A stretch of DNA of 51,803 bases from Pseudidiomarina woesei. Lineage in GTDB: Bacteria; Pseudomonadota; Gammaproteobacteria; Enterobacterales; Alteromonadaceae. Both the position numbers and the translations under genes were made by a program. Below are positions 8,588 to 18,232 of this stretch, piece after piece (position 1 is the first letter of the stretch; each line of letters opens with the position of its first letter). The stretch spans positions 1-51,803 of the forward strand of contig NZ_LIPW01000009.1 of NCBI RefSeq assembly GCF_001418345.1, given 5' to 3'. The notes beneath the pieces are model-generated. The model was given only the letters and a program-made list of their open reading frames with translations. It made no database searches and was not told where the DNA came from.

Positions 8588-9918
8588 TGTATTTACCACA
8601 AGAAATTATTCGAATTAAACGTGACGGCGGTGAATTAAGCGCCGACCAAATTAATTATTTTGTGAAAGGGTTAACCGCCGGCAGTATTTCTGAAAGCCAA
8701 ATATCTGCGTTAGCGATGGCTGTGTTTTTTCAAGGCATGTCAGCTGATGAGCGCGTTGCTCTTACGCTAGCTATGCGTGACTCAGGAACTGTGTTGTCAT
8801 GGCAGCACATGAATTTGGATGGTCCGGTACTTGATAAACATTCAACAGGTGGCGTCGGTGATGTGGTTAGCCTCATGCTTGGCCCGATTATTGCCGCCTG
8901 TGGTGGCTATGTTCCGATGATTTCTGGGCGTGGGCTTGGGCATACCGGTGGTACGCTAGATAAAATGGATTCGATACCAGGTTATCAAACTATGCCGAGT
9001 TTGGATGACTTTCGGCGCGTCGTAAAAAGTAGTGGCGTGGCTATTATTGGGCAAACAGGCGATTTGGCACCGGCCGATAAACGTTTTTATGCAACCCGCG
9101 ATATTACCGCAACGGTAGAATCTGTGCCGCTCATTACAGCTTCTATACTATCGAAGAAGCTAGCCGCGGGTCTTGATGGCTTAGTGCTCGACGTAAAAGT
9201 GGGCAATGGCGCGATGATGCAAAGTACTGAACGCGCTGATGAATTAGCTAAGAGCTTAGTTACCGTCGCAAATGGGGCTGGGTTAAACACCAGCGCTATA
9301 CTGACAGACATGAATGAGACGCTTGCCGTTTCAGCAGGAAATGCAGTTGAAGTGCGTGAAGCGATTCGTTACTTAACCGGTGACTTTAGAGCGCCGCGCT
9401 TGCATGAAGTAACCGTTGCTTTAGCCGCAGAAATGTTAGTGTTAGGCCAACTTGCAGAGACGACCCAAGCTGCTGTGGCTCAGATTGAGCAGGCCCTTGC
9501 AAGCGGCGCTGCGGCAGAGCGTTTTGCGCAGATGGTTCGTGAACTAGGCGGGCCAAGCGATATGTTGACCAATTACGCCACGCATTTGCCACTAGCAACA
9601 GTTGCGAAACCAGTGTTTGCAGATCAACCAGGCATTGTGAGTAGCATCGATACTCGGGCCGTGGGTATGGCCGTTGTTACATTAGGCGGTGGGCGTCAGC
9701 GCAGCTCTGACAAGCTAGATTACAGTGTCGGGTTAGATGCTATTGCTGGTCTCGGCGCTAAAGTTGATGCACAGACACCGCTAGCAATGATTTACGCCAA
9801 CAGCGAAGAAAGCTGGCAGCATGCAGCTCAGCGTCTGAAACAAGCCTTTCACATTGGTGAGCGCGTTTCGGAACAGCATCCTGTTATTTACAAGCATATT
9901 CGCGAAGCGACTGCGTAA
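8587..9918 (+). CDS. deoA: Thymidine phosphorylase
   Basis: This 443-residue enzyme reversibly phosphorolyses thymidine and deoxyuridine to the base and 2-deoxyribose-1-phosphate. The family signature [19 protein letters not shown] is intact (about residues 117-135), as is the phosphate-binding KHSTGGVGD (about 84-92). Length matches E. coli DeoA (440). The start ATG shares its A with the deoC TAA. Its product passes to DeoB next in the operon and then to DeoC. Confidence 0.97.
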   Translation: MYLPQEIIRIKRDGGELSADQINYFVKGLTAGSISESQISALAMAVFFQGMSADERVALTLAMRDSGTVLSWQHMNLDGPVLDKHSTGGVGDVVSLMLGPIIAACGGYVPMISGRGLGHTGGTLDKMDSIPGYQTMPSLDDFRRVVKSSGVAIIGQTGDLAPADKRFYATRDITATVESVPLITASILSKKLAAGLDGLVLDVKVGNGAMMQSTERADELAKSLVTVANGAGLNTSAILTDMNETLAVSAGNAVEVREAIRYLTGDFRAPRLHEVTVALAAEMLVLGQLAETTQAAVAQIEQALASGAAAERFAQMVRELGGPSDMLTNYATHLPLATVAKPVFADQPGIVSSIDTRAVGMAVVTLGGGRQRSSDKLDYSVGLDAIAGLGAKVDAQTPLAMIYANSEESWQHAAQRLKQAFHIGERVSEQHPVIYKHIREATA

Positions 9919-9929
9919 GGAGTTAACAA

Positions 9930-11150
9930 ATGGCCCGTGCAATAGTTGTTGTGCTTGATTCATTTGGGATTGGCGCCGCTGCCGACGCCGATAAATTTGG
10001 TGACGAAGGCGCTGACACCTTTGGACATATCGCTGCGGCCGCCGCGAATGGTAATGCAGACAAAAATCGCAGTGGGCCGTTAATGATTCCGAACCTGCTT
10101 GAGTTGGGGCTAGGTGAGGCCTATTACGGCGCAACTGGGGAGCAGCCTGCAGGAATAGCCCCCGCTGCAGAAGTGACAGGTCGATTTGGTTGGGCACAAG
10201 AAATGTCGTCTGGCAAAGATACCCCTTCAGGTCATTGGGAAATGGCCGGTGTACCGGTATTGTTTGATTGGGGATACTTTTTAGAGCCGCAGCATTCTTT
10301 TCCCGATGAGTTACTTAACGAAATTGTCGAAAAAGCCCAACTGCCTGGTTATTTAGGTAATTGTCACGCATCGGGCACCACGATTATTGCGCAGTTAGGC
10401 CAAGAACATATGGCCTCGGGTAAGCCGATATTCTATACCTCGGCAGACTCGGTGTTTCAAATTGCCTGTCATGAAGAATCCTTTGGCTTAGCTAAGCTTT
10501 ATGAACTGTGCGAAATAGCACGCGAGTTACTGGAGCCATACAACATAGGTCGCGTTATTGCACGCCCGTTTATTGGCGACAGTGCAGAGAATTTTAAGCG
10601 CACCGGCAACCGCCGTGATTACGCAATTCCACCACCTTCGCCTACGGTACTAGATAAGCTAAAAGCCGCTGGCGGTGAAGTTATTAGCATTGGAAAAATT
10701 GCAGATATATTCGCTCACCAAGGTATCACGCAAAAATATAAGGCGACCGGCATACCAGCTTTGGTTGATGAAACTATTAACCAAATGCAACATGCGCCTG
10801 AGCAAAGCATAATTTTTACCAACTTGGTCGACTTTGATAGTGAGTATGGGCATCGTCGAGACGTGAGTGGTTATGCCGCAGCACTCGAGTTATTTGATCA
10901 ATTGTTGCCGAAGCTCAAAGCTGCTATGCGCAATGATGATATGCTCATTCTTACCGCTGACCACGGTTGCGATCCAACCTGGCCGGGTAGTGATCATACC
11001 CGTGAATATGTGCCTGTTTTAGCCTATGGACACGCTATTCAAGCTGGCTCTATGGGCCGGCGTGAAACATTTGCCGATATCGGCCAAACCATAGCAAGCT
11101 GGTTGAAATTACCTGCTATGGACTACGGAACATCATTTTTAACTGAGTAA
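9930..11150 (+). CDS. deoB: Phosphopentomutase
   Basis: This 406-residue alkaline-phosphatase-superfamily enzyme moves phosphate between C1 and C5 of (deoxy)ribose. Metal and catalytic segments are present: DSFGIGA near the N-terminus, [12 protein letters not shown] with the phosphorylated Thr (around residue 97), and [16 protein letters not shown] near the C-terminus. AAGGAG stands seven bases before the ATG. It links DeoA/DeoD products to the aldolase DeoC, and sits 11 bp after deoA and 6 bp before deoD. Confidence 0.97.
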   Translation: MARAIVVVLDSFGIGAAADADKFGDEGADTFGHIAAAAANGNADKNRSGPLMIPNLLELGLGEAYYGATGEQPAGIAPAAEVTGRFGWAQEMSSGKDTPSGHWEMAGVPVLFDWGYFLEPQHSFPDELLNEIVEKAQLPGYLGNCHASGTTIIAQLGQEHMASGKPIFYTSADSVFQIACHEESFGLAKLYELCEIARELLEPYNIGRVIARPFIGDSAENFKRTGNRRDYAIPPPSPTVLDKLKAAGGEVISIGKIADIFAHQGITQKYKATGIPALVDETINQMQHAPEQSIIFTNLVDFDSEYGHRRDVSGYAAALELFDQLLPKLKAAMRNDDMLILTADHGCDPTWPGSDHTREYVPVLAYGHAIQAGSMGRRETFADIGQTIASWLKLPAMDYGTSFLTE

Positions 11151-11156
11151 AAATAA

Positions 11157-11861
11157 ATGACCACACCTCATATAGCTGCAGAGCAAGGTGCATTTGCATC
11201 GTTATGTTTGTTGCCAGGCGACCCACTGCGGGCAAAGTTTATTGCCGATAACTTTCTTAACGATGCCAAGTGTGTCACCTCTGTTCGCAACATGTTTGGG
11301 TATACAGGTACATATAAAGGCAAAGAAATCTCGGTTATGGGCACCGGAATGGGTATACCATCATGTTCGATTTATGCGACCGAGCTTGTGCGTCATTATG
11401 GTGTCAAACAGCTCGTGCGTGTTGGTAGTTGTGGCGCCGTACAACCGCAAACCAAGTTGCATGACATTATCTTGGCACAAGGCGCTTGTACCGACTCCAA
11501 CGTCAATCGCCAGCGCTTTCGCGGATTCGATTTTGCTGCCATTGCTGACTTTGATTTGCTTCGTAAACTTGTCAATGAAGCCGAGCGTCAAGCAATGAGT
11601 ATTCAAGTGGGTAATGTGTTTTCCGCCGATTTGTTCTATCAACCCGACTCCACGGTTCTCGAGACGTTTAAACGCTACGGCATTCTCGGTGTAGAAATGG
11701 AAGCGGCAGGGCTTTATGCGGTTGCCGCCGAGCATGGTGTGTCGGCGCTCACGGTTCTAACGGTGTCTGACCATATTGAGCGTGGTGAAGCGATGGACGC
11801 CAAAGAACGCCAGACCGGCTTTAGTCGCATGGTTCAGTTAACCCTTGATGCCTTAGTATAA
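11157..11861 (+). CDS. deoD: Purine nucleoside phosphorylase (DeoD type, hexameric)
   Basis: This 234-residue enzyme phosphorolyses purine (deoxy)nucleosides to free base and (deoxy)ribose-1-phosphate. It contains [38 protein letters not shown], the nucleoside-binding [10 protein letters not shown] and the catalytic Asp in TVSDHIE, as in E. coli DeoD (239 residues). It is the last gene of the cdd-deoCABD cluster. No nucleoside transporter gene is attached to the cluster. Confidence 0.97.
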   Translation: MTTPHIAAEQGAFASLCLLPGDPLRAKFIADNFLNDAKCVTSVRNMFGYTGTYKGKEISVMGTGMGIPSCSIYATELVRHYGVKQLVRVGSCGAVQPQTKLHDIILAQGACTDSNVNRQRFRGFDFAAIADFDLLRKLVNEAERQAMSIQVGNVFSADLFYQPDSTVLETFKRYGILGVEMEAAGLYAVAAEHGVSALTVLTVSDHIERGEAMDAKERQTGFSRMVQLTLDALV

Positions 11862-11930
11862 TTGTTAACCAACAACTGTTTATAATTAGTTTTTCTAATT
11901 CACACCTACCTTGACCACCGACAGTGATAG

Positions 11931-11956
11931 AGGTCTAACCTAAAAGGGGTAGACCT
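11931..11956 (+). terminator. Inverted repeat after the deo operon, possible terminator
   Basis: AGGTCTA (11931-11937) and TAGACCT (11950-11956) form a perfect 7-bp stem; CCT and AGG inside the loop can add pairs. The run of T expected of an intrinsic terminator is missing (CGCTTACTCC follows), so a regulatory role for the downstream cytochrome/nirK operon is equally possible. Confidence 0.4.
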
Positions 11957-12042
11957 CGCTTACTCCTTCATATCAATAGTAATAAAGCCCCGTTCCGCTA
12001 ATCTATACACATCAGATTACGACACCGAAAAGGGGTATCATC

Positions 12043-12438
12043 ATGACTAACGTTAATAAATTTAAATCAGGCTTGGTAGCAAGTGCAGTCGTAGCCATTG
12101 CGATGTTTTCTGGCGCTGCCAATGCAGATGCTGGCGCTGCTGTTTATCAAAAGAACTGCATGGCTTGTCATCAAGCAGCTGGCCAAGGTATGGCTGGCGT
12201 TTTCCCTCCACTTGCTGGTAACAGCAACATCACTGATAAGCCGGCTTACATTGCTGAAGTTATCGTTAAAGGTAAGTCAGGTAAGGTTGTGGTTAATGGC
12301 GCTGAATACAACGGCATGATGCCTCCTATGGCTTATATGAGCGATGCGGACATTGCTGCAGTGGCTGCATTCGTTAACAAGAATTTCGCTGGCGGTAGCA
12401 AAACCATCTCGGCAGAAGAAGTTAAATCAGTTCGTTAA
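12043..12438 (+). CDS. Periplasmic class I cytochrome c, probable electron donor to NirK
   Basis: The 131-residue precursor has a signal peptide cleaved near ANA|DAG. The covalent haem site is CMACH (residues 39-43), and the Met-rich NGMMPPMAYMSD supplies the axial Met, followed by the C-terminal helix DIAAVAAFVNKNF. This is the layout of small monohaem c-type cytochromes that shuttle electrons in the periplasm. It starts the cluster upstream of nirK, 40 bp away, so electron delivery to nitrite reductase is the natural inference. GGGG precedes the ATG. The specific cytochrome subfamily cannot be fixed by eye. Confidence 0.85.
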   Translation: MTNVNKFKSGLVASAVVAIAMFSGAANADAGAAVYQKNCMACHQAAGQGMAGVFPPLAGNSNITDKPAYIAEVIVKGKSGKVVVNGAEYNGMMPPMAYMSDADIAAVAAFVNKNFAGGSKTISAEEVKSVR

Positions 12439-12478
12439 TTTTAGAAAATTATCCGTTTAAGTTGCTTGGAGAAATATT

Positions 12479-13627
12479 ATGAAAAATTTTGTTAAATCTG
12501 CACTTGCTAGCGCTTTATTAGTCTCTTTTGCCGGTTGCACTGGGGTTGTAGATGCCAACGTACCTTTAAAGCACGACAGCGAATACGTTATCGATGGCAA
12601 GATTTATGGCATGCCAAAAGCAAAAATTTACCGTGATGATTACAGTGGCCCAGCAGTTGTTGGCGACTATGTCACTATGGTTCCACACCTAGCTGCACTT
12701 GATTACGAAGGTAATAAAGAACACGAAGTACGCATGGACGTATTCTCACAAAACGTTGAAGTAGCGCCAGGTGTTAGCTACAACGCATGGACTTTTGGCG
12801 GCAGCGTGCCAGGCCCTGTGCTTCACGTGCGTGAAGGTGACCGCGTTGTGTTCAAAATGAAAAACCGTTCAACTGAAGAAGTGGTTATTACTAAGCCATT
12901 TAAAGGCGCTGCACCTTACTACAATCAAGTAGCTGCCAATCAGTTGCAAAAACACAAACCAGTTGTTGCACCTATGCCACACTCTATGGACTTTCATAGC
13001 GGCACCGTAGCAGCGAATGACAAATGGGCAACTATTGCACCAGGCGAAACTATCGAGTTTGAATGGATTGCAAACTACGCAGGTACTTACATGTATCACT
13101 GCGGTACTTCAAGCGTCTTGATGCACACTGCAATGGGCCAATACGGTGCGGTTGTGGTTTCACCGAAAGAAGGTTACCCAACTGACGACCAAGTCGACCA
13201 AGAGTACGTTATTGTTCAATCAGAGCTATACCTTGAGCAAATGGGTGACAGCTATATTTATGACCACTCAGCAGCGTTAGCGCGTGACCCAAGTCACGTT
13301 GTATTCAATGGCCATGTTTCTGCGCTAAGTGAAAACCCATTGAAAGCAAACGAAGGTGACCGCGTACGTATTCACTTCTTAAATGCTGGTCCGTCAGGCA
13401 CTTCAAGCTTCCACGTTATCGGTGCAATTTTCGATATGGTGTGGGCTGAAGGTGACCCACGTAACACTTGGTACGGCATGCAAACAGTACTTCTGGGTGC
13501 AAGCAGCAGTGCAACTGTTGAGTTCATCGTACCAGAGGAAGGCGTGTACAAGTTGGTTGACCATGAGTTTGCTGACGCAGAACGTGGTGCAGCTGGCGCA
13601 TTGTATGCCGGCCCTCGTAAAAAATAA
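12479..13627 (+). CDS. nirK: Copper-containing nitrite reductase, AniA-like lipoprotein
   Basis: The 382-residue two-cupredoxin protein reduces nitrite to nitric oxide in the family. The N-terminus ends in SFAGC (Cys20), a plausible lipobox, suggesting a membrane-anchored lipoprotein like Neisseria AniA. By gapless comparison with AniA, type 1 copper ligands are His168, Cys208 and His216; type 2 ligands are His173, His207 and His362. Catalytic Asp171, His312 and Ile314 are present. The seven-residue Cys-His loop (CGTSSVLMH) is the AniA type. Two oddities: the axial Met position holds Gln221 (MGQYG instead of NGMYG) with Met219 nearby, and about 25-30 extra residues (roughly 135-163) precede the first copper motif. 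Confidence 0.93.
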   Translation: MKNFVKSALASALLVSFAGCTGVVDANVPLKHDSEYVIDGKIYGMPKAKIYRDDYSGPAVVGDYVTMVPHLAALDYEGNKEHEVRMDVFSQNVEVAPGVSYNAWTFGGSVPGPVLHVREGDRVVFKMKNRSTEEVVITKPFKGAAPYYNQVAANQLQKHKPVVAPMPHSMDFHSGTVAANDKWATIAPGETIEFEWIANYAGTYMYHCGTSSVLMHTAMGQYGAVVVSPKEGYPTDDQVDQEYVIVQSELYLEQMGDSYIYDHSAALARDPSHVVFNGHVSALSENPLKANEGDRVRIHFLNAGPSGTSSFHVIGAIFDMVWAEGDPRNTWYGMQTVLLGASSSATVEFIVPEEGVYKLVDHEFADAERGAAGALYAGPRKK

Positions 13628-13643
13628 TAGAGGCAGGTGAATC

Positions 13644-14381
13644 ATGACTAAGTGGCTGAGTGTTCTTGGGTTTATCGCGGTAGCAGCAAATGCCGAGCCT
13701 GTATTGGTATCTGGCGGTGAGTATACTCCTGCTATTTTGTTAGACGAGTCGGTGCAAACCCTTGTTATGGCGGATTTTAAACTCGATGCAACACCGGTCA
13801 CTTATGCCCAGTATCTAGAATATGTGAAGGCAAATCCAAAATGGCAGCGCGCTAATGCTGCTGCCATTTTCCATGACGGCAATTATTTAATCAGCTGGCC
13901 TGGTAATACTGAAATACCTGAAGGGTACGCTAAGCGCGCTGTAACAGAAGTTTCTTGGTTTGCAGCACGCGCATACTGCAGCGCAAAAGGCGGCCGTTTA
14001 CCAACTCTTGATGAGTGGGAGTACGCATCAAGCCAATACTTGCAGCAGCAACAACTGTCTGATCAAGACTATGCCCAAATGTTATTTGGTCGCCATAGCA
14101 ATCCGACAGCTTATAGCCAACAACCATTGGACGTTAACAGCAAAGCGCTTGCTCACATGCATAACCGAGTTAACGAATGGGTTGAAGATTTCCAGTTGAT
14201 GTTAACCTCTGGTGACAACAACGATATTTTATCGAGTTCTTGTGGTGATAGCGCGCGCTTTATGGCGGACTTTGGCGATGCCAGTTACGCTACTTTTTTT
14301 CGCTATCAATCGCGCAGTAACTACCGCGCACAAAGCACAACAAGCACTTTGGGCTTCCGTTGTGCCTATGATATGGAGTAA
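13644..14381 (+). CDS. nirV: NirV-like protein, formylglycine-generating-enzyme (SUMF1) fold
   Basis: The 245-residue secreted protein has a short signal peptide ending near ANA|EPV and a SUMF1/FGE-sulfatase domain: FKLDATPVTYAQYLEYV, AVTEVSWFAARAYCSAKGGRLPT and EWEYASS, ending in TLGFRCAYD. The paired cysteines that bind copper in catalytic formylglycine-generating enzymes are not seen at the expected place (FFRYQSRSNYRAQ), so sulfatase activation is unlikely. In many denitrifiers a SUMF1-fold gene named nirV sits next to nirK, with unknown function. Here it follows nirK by 16 bp and touches the sco gene. Confidence 0.75.
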   Translation: MTKWLSVLGFIAVAANAEPVLVSGGEYTPAILLDESVQTLVMADFKLDATPVTYAQYLEYVKANPKWQRANAAAIFHDGNYLISWPGNTEIPEGYAKRAVTEVSWFAARAYCSAKGGRLPTLDEWEYASSQYLQQQQLSDQDYAQMLFGRHSNPTAYSQQPLDVNSKALAHMHNRVNEWVEDFQLMLTSGDNNDILSSSCGDSARFMADFGDASYATFFRYQSRSNYRAQSTTSTLGFRCAYDME

Positions 14382-14386
14382 TGACT

Positions 14387-15022
14387 ATGAAACCGCTCAT
14401 GATTGCAATTGCAGCCGCTAGCTTGGTATTTGGTTCAGCGATGGCGCAAGATCACAGCCATCATCATAACCATAAAAACCACACCACTCTTGGAGCTGCA
14501 CAAGTAAGCCAAGAAGACTCGATTTATCATTTAGAAGGCGAGTGGCAAACTCACAAAGGTGACACTATTCAGCTGGCCGAGCTACAGGGGCAACCTGTAC
14601 TGGTTTCTATGATTTATGGCAGCTGTACCACCGCGTGCCCCGTTTTAGTGAATGACGCGCGTCGGGTATATCAAGCGTTACCTGAGGCTTACCGTAAACA
14701 TGTGAAATTACTGATGGTCAGTTTTGATCAAGATCGTGATACTCCGGCTGCATTGGCTGAATATGCCAACAAATACGGCTTAGGTGAAAATGTCTGGTTA
14801 TTCTTGCATGGGCAAGATGACAACATTCGCGCTTTAGCTACACTGCTTGGTGTGCGTTATCGTAAACGCGCTGACGGTGACTTTGATCACAGTAATCTAG
14901 TGACTGTCCTTGATACAAAGGGCCGCATCGTGCAACGCACTGAAGGTTTGAACCGTCCAGTTGATGAAGCTGTGGCGGCATTAATGAAGGTTATTGATGA
15001 TAATCACTTAATGCACCACTAA
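14387..15022 (+). CDS. Sco1/SenC-family copper chaperone with His-rich N-terminus
   Basis: The 211-residue protein has a signal peptide (cleavage near AMA|QDH), then a mature N-terminus rich in histidine (HSHHHNHKNH), then a thioredoxin-like Sco domain. The copper motif CTTACP (C-x3-C-P) and the distal His in DFDHSNLV are present. Sco proteins deliver copper to, or reduce cysteines of, the CuA site of cytochrome oxidase; in this cluster the client may be NirK, which is inference. GGAG lies eight bases before the ATG at 14387; an ATG at 14381 overlapping the nirV stop is possible but too close to the ribosome site. Confidence 0.88.
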   Translation: MKPLMIAIAAASLVFGSAMAQDHSHHHNHKNHTTLGAAQVSQEDSIYHLEGEWQTHKGDTIQLAELQGQPVLVSMIYGSCTTACPVLVNDARRVYQALPEAYRKHVKLLMVSFDQDRDTPAALAEYANKYGLGENVWLFLHGQDDNIRALATLLGVRYRKRADGDFDHSNLVTVLDTKGRIVQRTEGLNRPVDEAVAALMKVIDDNHLMHH

Positions 15023-15053
15023 CACAACAGCTGTTTCTACATAGTAAACATAT

Positions 15054-15092
15054 AAAAGTGGCGCGAATTCGGTTAGAATTCGCGCCACTTTT
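15054..15092. terminator. Strong terminator hairpin between sco and prfC
   Basis: Two perfectly complementary 17-base arms (15054-15070 and 15076-15092) surround a GGTTA loop. The arms start AAAA and end TTTT, so the structure can act as an intrinsic terminator in both directions. It ends the cytochrome-nirK-nirV-sco cluster and insulates prfC. Confidence 0.88.
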
Positions 15093-15130
15093 CGTTCATT
15101 CTGTGATTATTTAAGAGAAAGAGTTTACAC

Positions 15131-16726
15131 ATGTCAGATTTGGCCAAATCCATTGCAAAAGAAGTCGCAAAACGTCGCACTTTTGCAATCATCTCGCACC
15201 CCGATGCCGGTAAAACGACAATTACCGAAAAAGTACTTTTGCACGGTCAAAAATTACAAAAAGCCGGTACTGTAAAAGGCAAAAAGTCGGGTCAGCATGC
15301 AAAATCTGACTGGATGGAAATGGAAAAAGAGCGTGGTATATCAGTAACCACCTCGGTCATGCAATTTCCCTATCATGATGCGTTGGTGAACTTACTCGAT
15401 ACCCCAGGTCACGAAGACTTCTCAGAAGATACTTACCGTACGCTTACGGCTGTTGATTCATGCTTGATGGTGATTGACGGCGCTAAGGGTGTCGAAGATA
15501 GAACCATTAAACTGATGGAAGTAACGCGCCTTCGTGACACGCCTATTATTACCTTTATGAACAAGCTCGACCGTGACATTCGTGATCCACTGGAATTGTT
15601 AGACGAAGTTGAGAATGTTCTGAATATTATGTGTGCGCCGATAACTTGGCCAATCGGTTCTGGTAAGAACTTTAAAGGCGTTTATCACTTACTGAACGAC
15701 GAAGTTATTTTCTATAAAACGGGTCAAGGCCACCGTATTCAAGAAGTCGACGTTATTAAAGGGTTAGATAGCCCTGAACTTGATGCACGCATTGGTGACT
15801 ACGCCGACGAGTTGCGCATGCAAATTGAGTTGGTAAAAGGGGCTTCAAATAGTTTTGATAAAGAGCTGTTTTTAGCTGGCGAATTAACCCCTGTATACTT
15901 TGGTACCGCATTGGGTAACTTCGGTGTCGACCACATGCTTGACGGGTTGGTGGACTGGGCACCAACGCCTTTAGCGCGCGAAACAGATGACGGTAAAGAA
16001 ATTCCGGCAACGCACCCAAGCTTTTCAGGGTTTGTATTCAAAATTCAGGCGAACATGGACCCGAAACACCGCGACCGCGTGGCTTTCATGCGTATTGTGT
16101 CAGGGAAATACGAAAAGGGCATGAAAATGCACCAAGTACGCATTGGCAAAGATGTTCGTATTGCTGATGCGCTGACGTTCTTAGCCGGTGATCGTGAACA
16201 TGTTGAAGAAGCTTATCCAGGCGATATTATCGGCTTGCACAACCACGGAACGATTCAAATCGGTGACACTTTCACAGGTGGAGAACCATTTAAATTCAGC
16301 GGCATTCCAAACTTTGCACCGGAACTATTCCGCCGTATTCGTCTGAAAGACCCACTGAAACAAAAGCAGTTGTTAAAAGGCTTGGTACAATTGTCCGAAG
16401 AAGGTGCTGTGCAAGTGTTTCGCCCGCTTAGCAACAACGACTTAATTGTTGGTGCAGTTGGTGTGCTGCAGTTTGATGTTGTAGTGCATCGTCTGAAGTC
16501 TGAATATAACGTAGATGCCGTGTACGAAAACATCAACGTTGCCACGGCGCGCTGGGTTAGCTGCAATGACGCGAAGAAACTGGATGATTTTCGTCGCAAA
16601 GCTGAATCAAACTTGGCTTTAGACGGTGGTGATAATCTGACCTATATTGCGCCGACTATGGTTAACTTGAGTTTAGCGACTGAGCGTTACCCTGATATTG
16701 TGTTTAGTCACACACGAGAGCACTAA
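15131..16726 (+). CDS. prfC: Peptide chain release factor 3
   Basis: This 531-residue translational GTPase recycles RF1 and RF2 after peptide release. G-motifs are intact: G1 HPDAGKTT, G3 DTPGHEDF, G4 NKLDRD, with the RF3 signature [13 protein letters not shown] in switch I. Domains II and III follow to the end, FSHTREH. Length matches E. coli PrfC (529). It is monocistronic-looking or followed by yjjV 47 bp downstream. Confidence 0.97.
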   Translation: MSDLAKSIAKEVAKRRTFAIISHPDAGKTTITEKVLLHGQKLQKAGTVKGKKSGQHAKSDWMEMEKERGISVTTSVMQFPYHDALVNLLDTPGHEDFSEDTYRTLTAVDSCLMVIDGAKGVEDRTIKLMEVTRLRDTPIITFMNKLDRDIRDPLELLDEVENVLNIMCAPITWPIGSGKNFKGVYHLLNDEVIFYKTGQGHRIQEVDVIKGLDSPELDARIGDYADELRMQIELVKGASNSFDKELFLAGELTPVYFGTALGNFGVDHMLDGLVDWAPTPLARETDDGKEIPATHPSFSGFVFKIQANMDPKHRDRVAFMRIVSGKYEKGMKMHQVRIGKDVRIADALTFLAGDREHVEEAYPGDIIGLHNHGTIQIGDTFTGGEPFKFSGIPNFAPELFRRIRLKDPLKQKQLLKGLVQLSEEGAVQVFRPLSNNDLIVGAVGVLQFDVVVHRLKSEYNVDAVYENINVATARWVSCNDAKKLDDFRRKAESNLALDGGDNLTYIAPTMVNLSLATERYPDIVFSHTREH

Positions 16727-16773
16727 TAGCTTACTAGGTAATGTTAAGTAACGGAGCTTTGGAAAGAGGCGCT

Positions 16774-17547
16774 ATGAAATTATTTGATAGTCATTGTCAT
16801 ATTGATTTCGCCACCTTTGATGCAGACCGAAAAGCTGTTATTGAGAATGCCTATAAACGCAACGTTAGAGCGCTATTTGTTCCTGGTGTGACGCGTTCGC
16901 AATCGCAACAAACTGCATGGTTAGGCGATTGTGACCGCGTCGAGGTTATTCATGGGTTTGGGCTTCATCCCTATTTTATTGCTCAGCATAGCGATGATGA
17001 TCTGCAGTGGCTCGAATCACAATTACAGCAAGATGTTCACGCTTTGGTTGGTGAAATTGGACTAGACGCCACCTGTGCCGACTATGATCGTCAATATAAA
17101 TTCTTTTGTCAGCAAGTTGAACTCGCCGCCGATTATCATCGCCCCGTTGTTCTCCACCACCGCCGTACTCAACCTGAACTATTGCGGGTGATTAAATCAA
17201 TGCGGACTAAGCTACCCGATATGCCCGGTGTTATTCATGCGTTTAGCGGTAGTGTAGAACAGGCCAACGAGTGGATTGCGTTGGGTTTCATGTTAGGGGT
17301 TGGCGGCACTATTACTTATGATCGGGCAAAAAAAACGCGAGCAGCCATTGCGCAGGCAAGTGTTCAGCATTTAGTGTTAGAAACCGATGCGCCAGACATG
17401 CCAGTTGTCGGCTTTCAAGGTCAACGTAATGAGCCCGGGCAGCTAGACAAAATACTTAATCAGCTCGCTCAAATACGTACAGAATCAATAACTGAGCTAG
17501 CTTTGCAGACGTGGCAGAATAGTTGTCGGTTATTTTACCGGAGTTAA
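16774..17547 (+). CDS. yjjV: TatD-family metal-dependent hydrolase, YjjV type
   Basis: The 257-residue TIM-barrel hydrolase has the metal ligands of the TatD family: DSHCHID at the N-terminus, VGEIGLD, VLHHRRTQ, GVIHAFSG and LETDAPDMP. The segments GVGGTITYDRAKKTR and DMPVVGFQGQRNEP are typical of E. coli YjjV (259 residues) rather than TatD or YcfH, which suggests a deoxyribonuclease-type hydrolase of uncertain cellular substrate. The start at 16774 follows AGAGG and removes 11 leading residues that relatives lack. The 3' end overlaps the convergent ytjB gene by 18 bp. Confidence 0.9.
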   Translation: MKLFDSHCHIDFATFDADRKAVIENAYKRNVRALFVPGVTRSQSQQTAWLGDCDRVEVIHGFGLHPYFIAQHSDDDLQWLESQLQQDVHALVGEIGLDATCADYDRQYKFFCQQVELAADYHRPVVLHHRRTQPELLRVIKSMRTKLPDMPGVIHAFSGSVEQANEWIALGFMLGVGGTITYDRAKKTRAAIAQASVQHLVLETDAPDMPVVGFQGQRNEPGQLDKILNQLAQIRTESITELALQTWQNSCRLFYRS

Positions 17548-18102
17548 GCGCTTGTAACGCCAACGATTGAAAGTGATGGTTAAAAATATACCAGCTATGG
17601 CGGCGAAACCAAGCAAAAATTGGCCATAAAATGTCAAGTAAGCATGTGTTTTAATGGGTTGAGCAAGAACCAGTGATTCGTCTACTGTAATGTTTAAATA
17701 GCCGAGTACCTGTCCCTCTACTTTAATCTCTTCAACCAGCACTAAAGCTTGTTCAAGTGAGTCGGTATCTAATTTCGCCGAGGACTCGGCTACCATTTGG
17801 CCATAGCGATTAAATATTTGTGCGTAGGCAAAAAAGTCTTGTTGCTGCAGTCGATCGACAAGGCTTTGCAGGTTGACGGTATCGTTACCATCTAACCAGT
17901 GACTAGCTTCGGCGGCGGCTTGCTCGGTCGTTAAATTGAGCAGCTTATGACTGTATGACTGAAATTCTTGTAAACTAGTGGTGTGCATCGCGCCCCAAAA
18001 CTGCTCAATTAAAATAATGAGTAGCACAGCCAATAGCAGCCGGCGCCCGCGCCGATAGACAAGCTTGAACAGAGTGTTAACATGGGATGCAGATGTTTTC
18101 AT
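17530..18102 (-). CDS. ytjB: AhpA/YtjB (Smp) family inner-membrane protein
   Basis: The 190-residue protein has an N-terminal membrane helix (about residues 21-39, LLLAVLLIILIEQFWGAM), a periplasmic loop of some 110 residues and a second helix near the C-terminus (FLLGFAAIAGIFLTITF). This topology and the position divergent from serB-radA match E. coli ytjB (smp). Biochemical function is unknown. The ATG at 18102 is chosen over an upstream TTG at 18138, which has no ribosome site. The last 18 bp overlap yjjV on the other strand. Confidence 0.78.
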   Translation of the reverse strand: MKTSASHVNTLFKLVYRRGRRLLLAVLLIILIEQFWGAMHTTSLQEFQSYSHKLLNLTTEQAAAEASHWLDGNDTVNLQSLVDRLQQQDFFAYAQIFNRYGQMVAESSAKLDTDSLEQALVLVEEIKVEGQVLGYLNITVDESLVLAQPIKTHAYLTFYGQFLLGFAAIAGIFLTITFNRWRYKRLTPVK

Positions 18103-18232
18103 GGGCTCAATATACGTTGTTAAGCCTATATTTCGCAACCATCTTTAATAACAATATGTAACATCAAATTTAAAAGCCAGTGTGTATGCGCTGAATGCTA
18201 ATCATCAACTTATTGGTAGGAACAAAACGTCG

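Noticed and set aside
11884-11900. AATTAG-TTTTT-CTAATT inverted repeat after deoD, considered as a terminator
   Set aside because: The stem is entirely A/T apart from one G-C pair and no T run follows, so it is too weak to call.
11963-11976. FNR-like site (CTCCT-TCAT-ATCAA) upstream of the cytochrome c/nirK cluster
   Set aside because: Only one half-site matches TTGAT-N4-ATCAA, and its distance from the best -10 (TATACA at 12004-12009) is not the usual -41.5.
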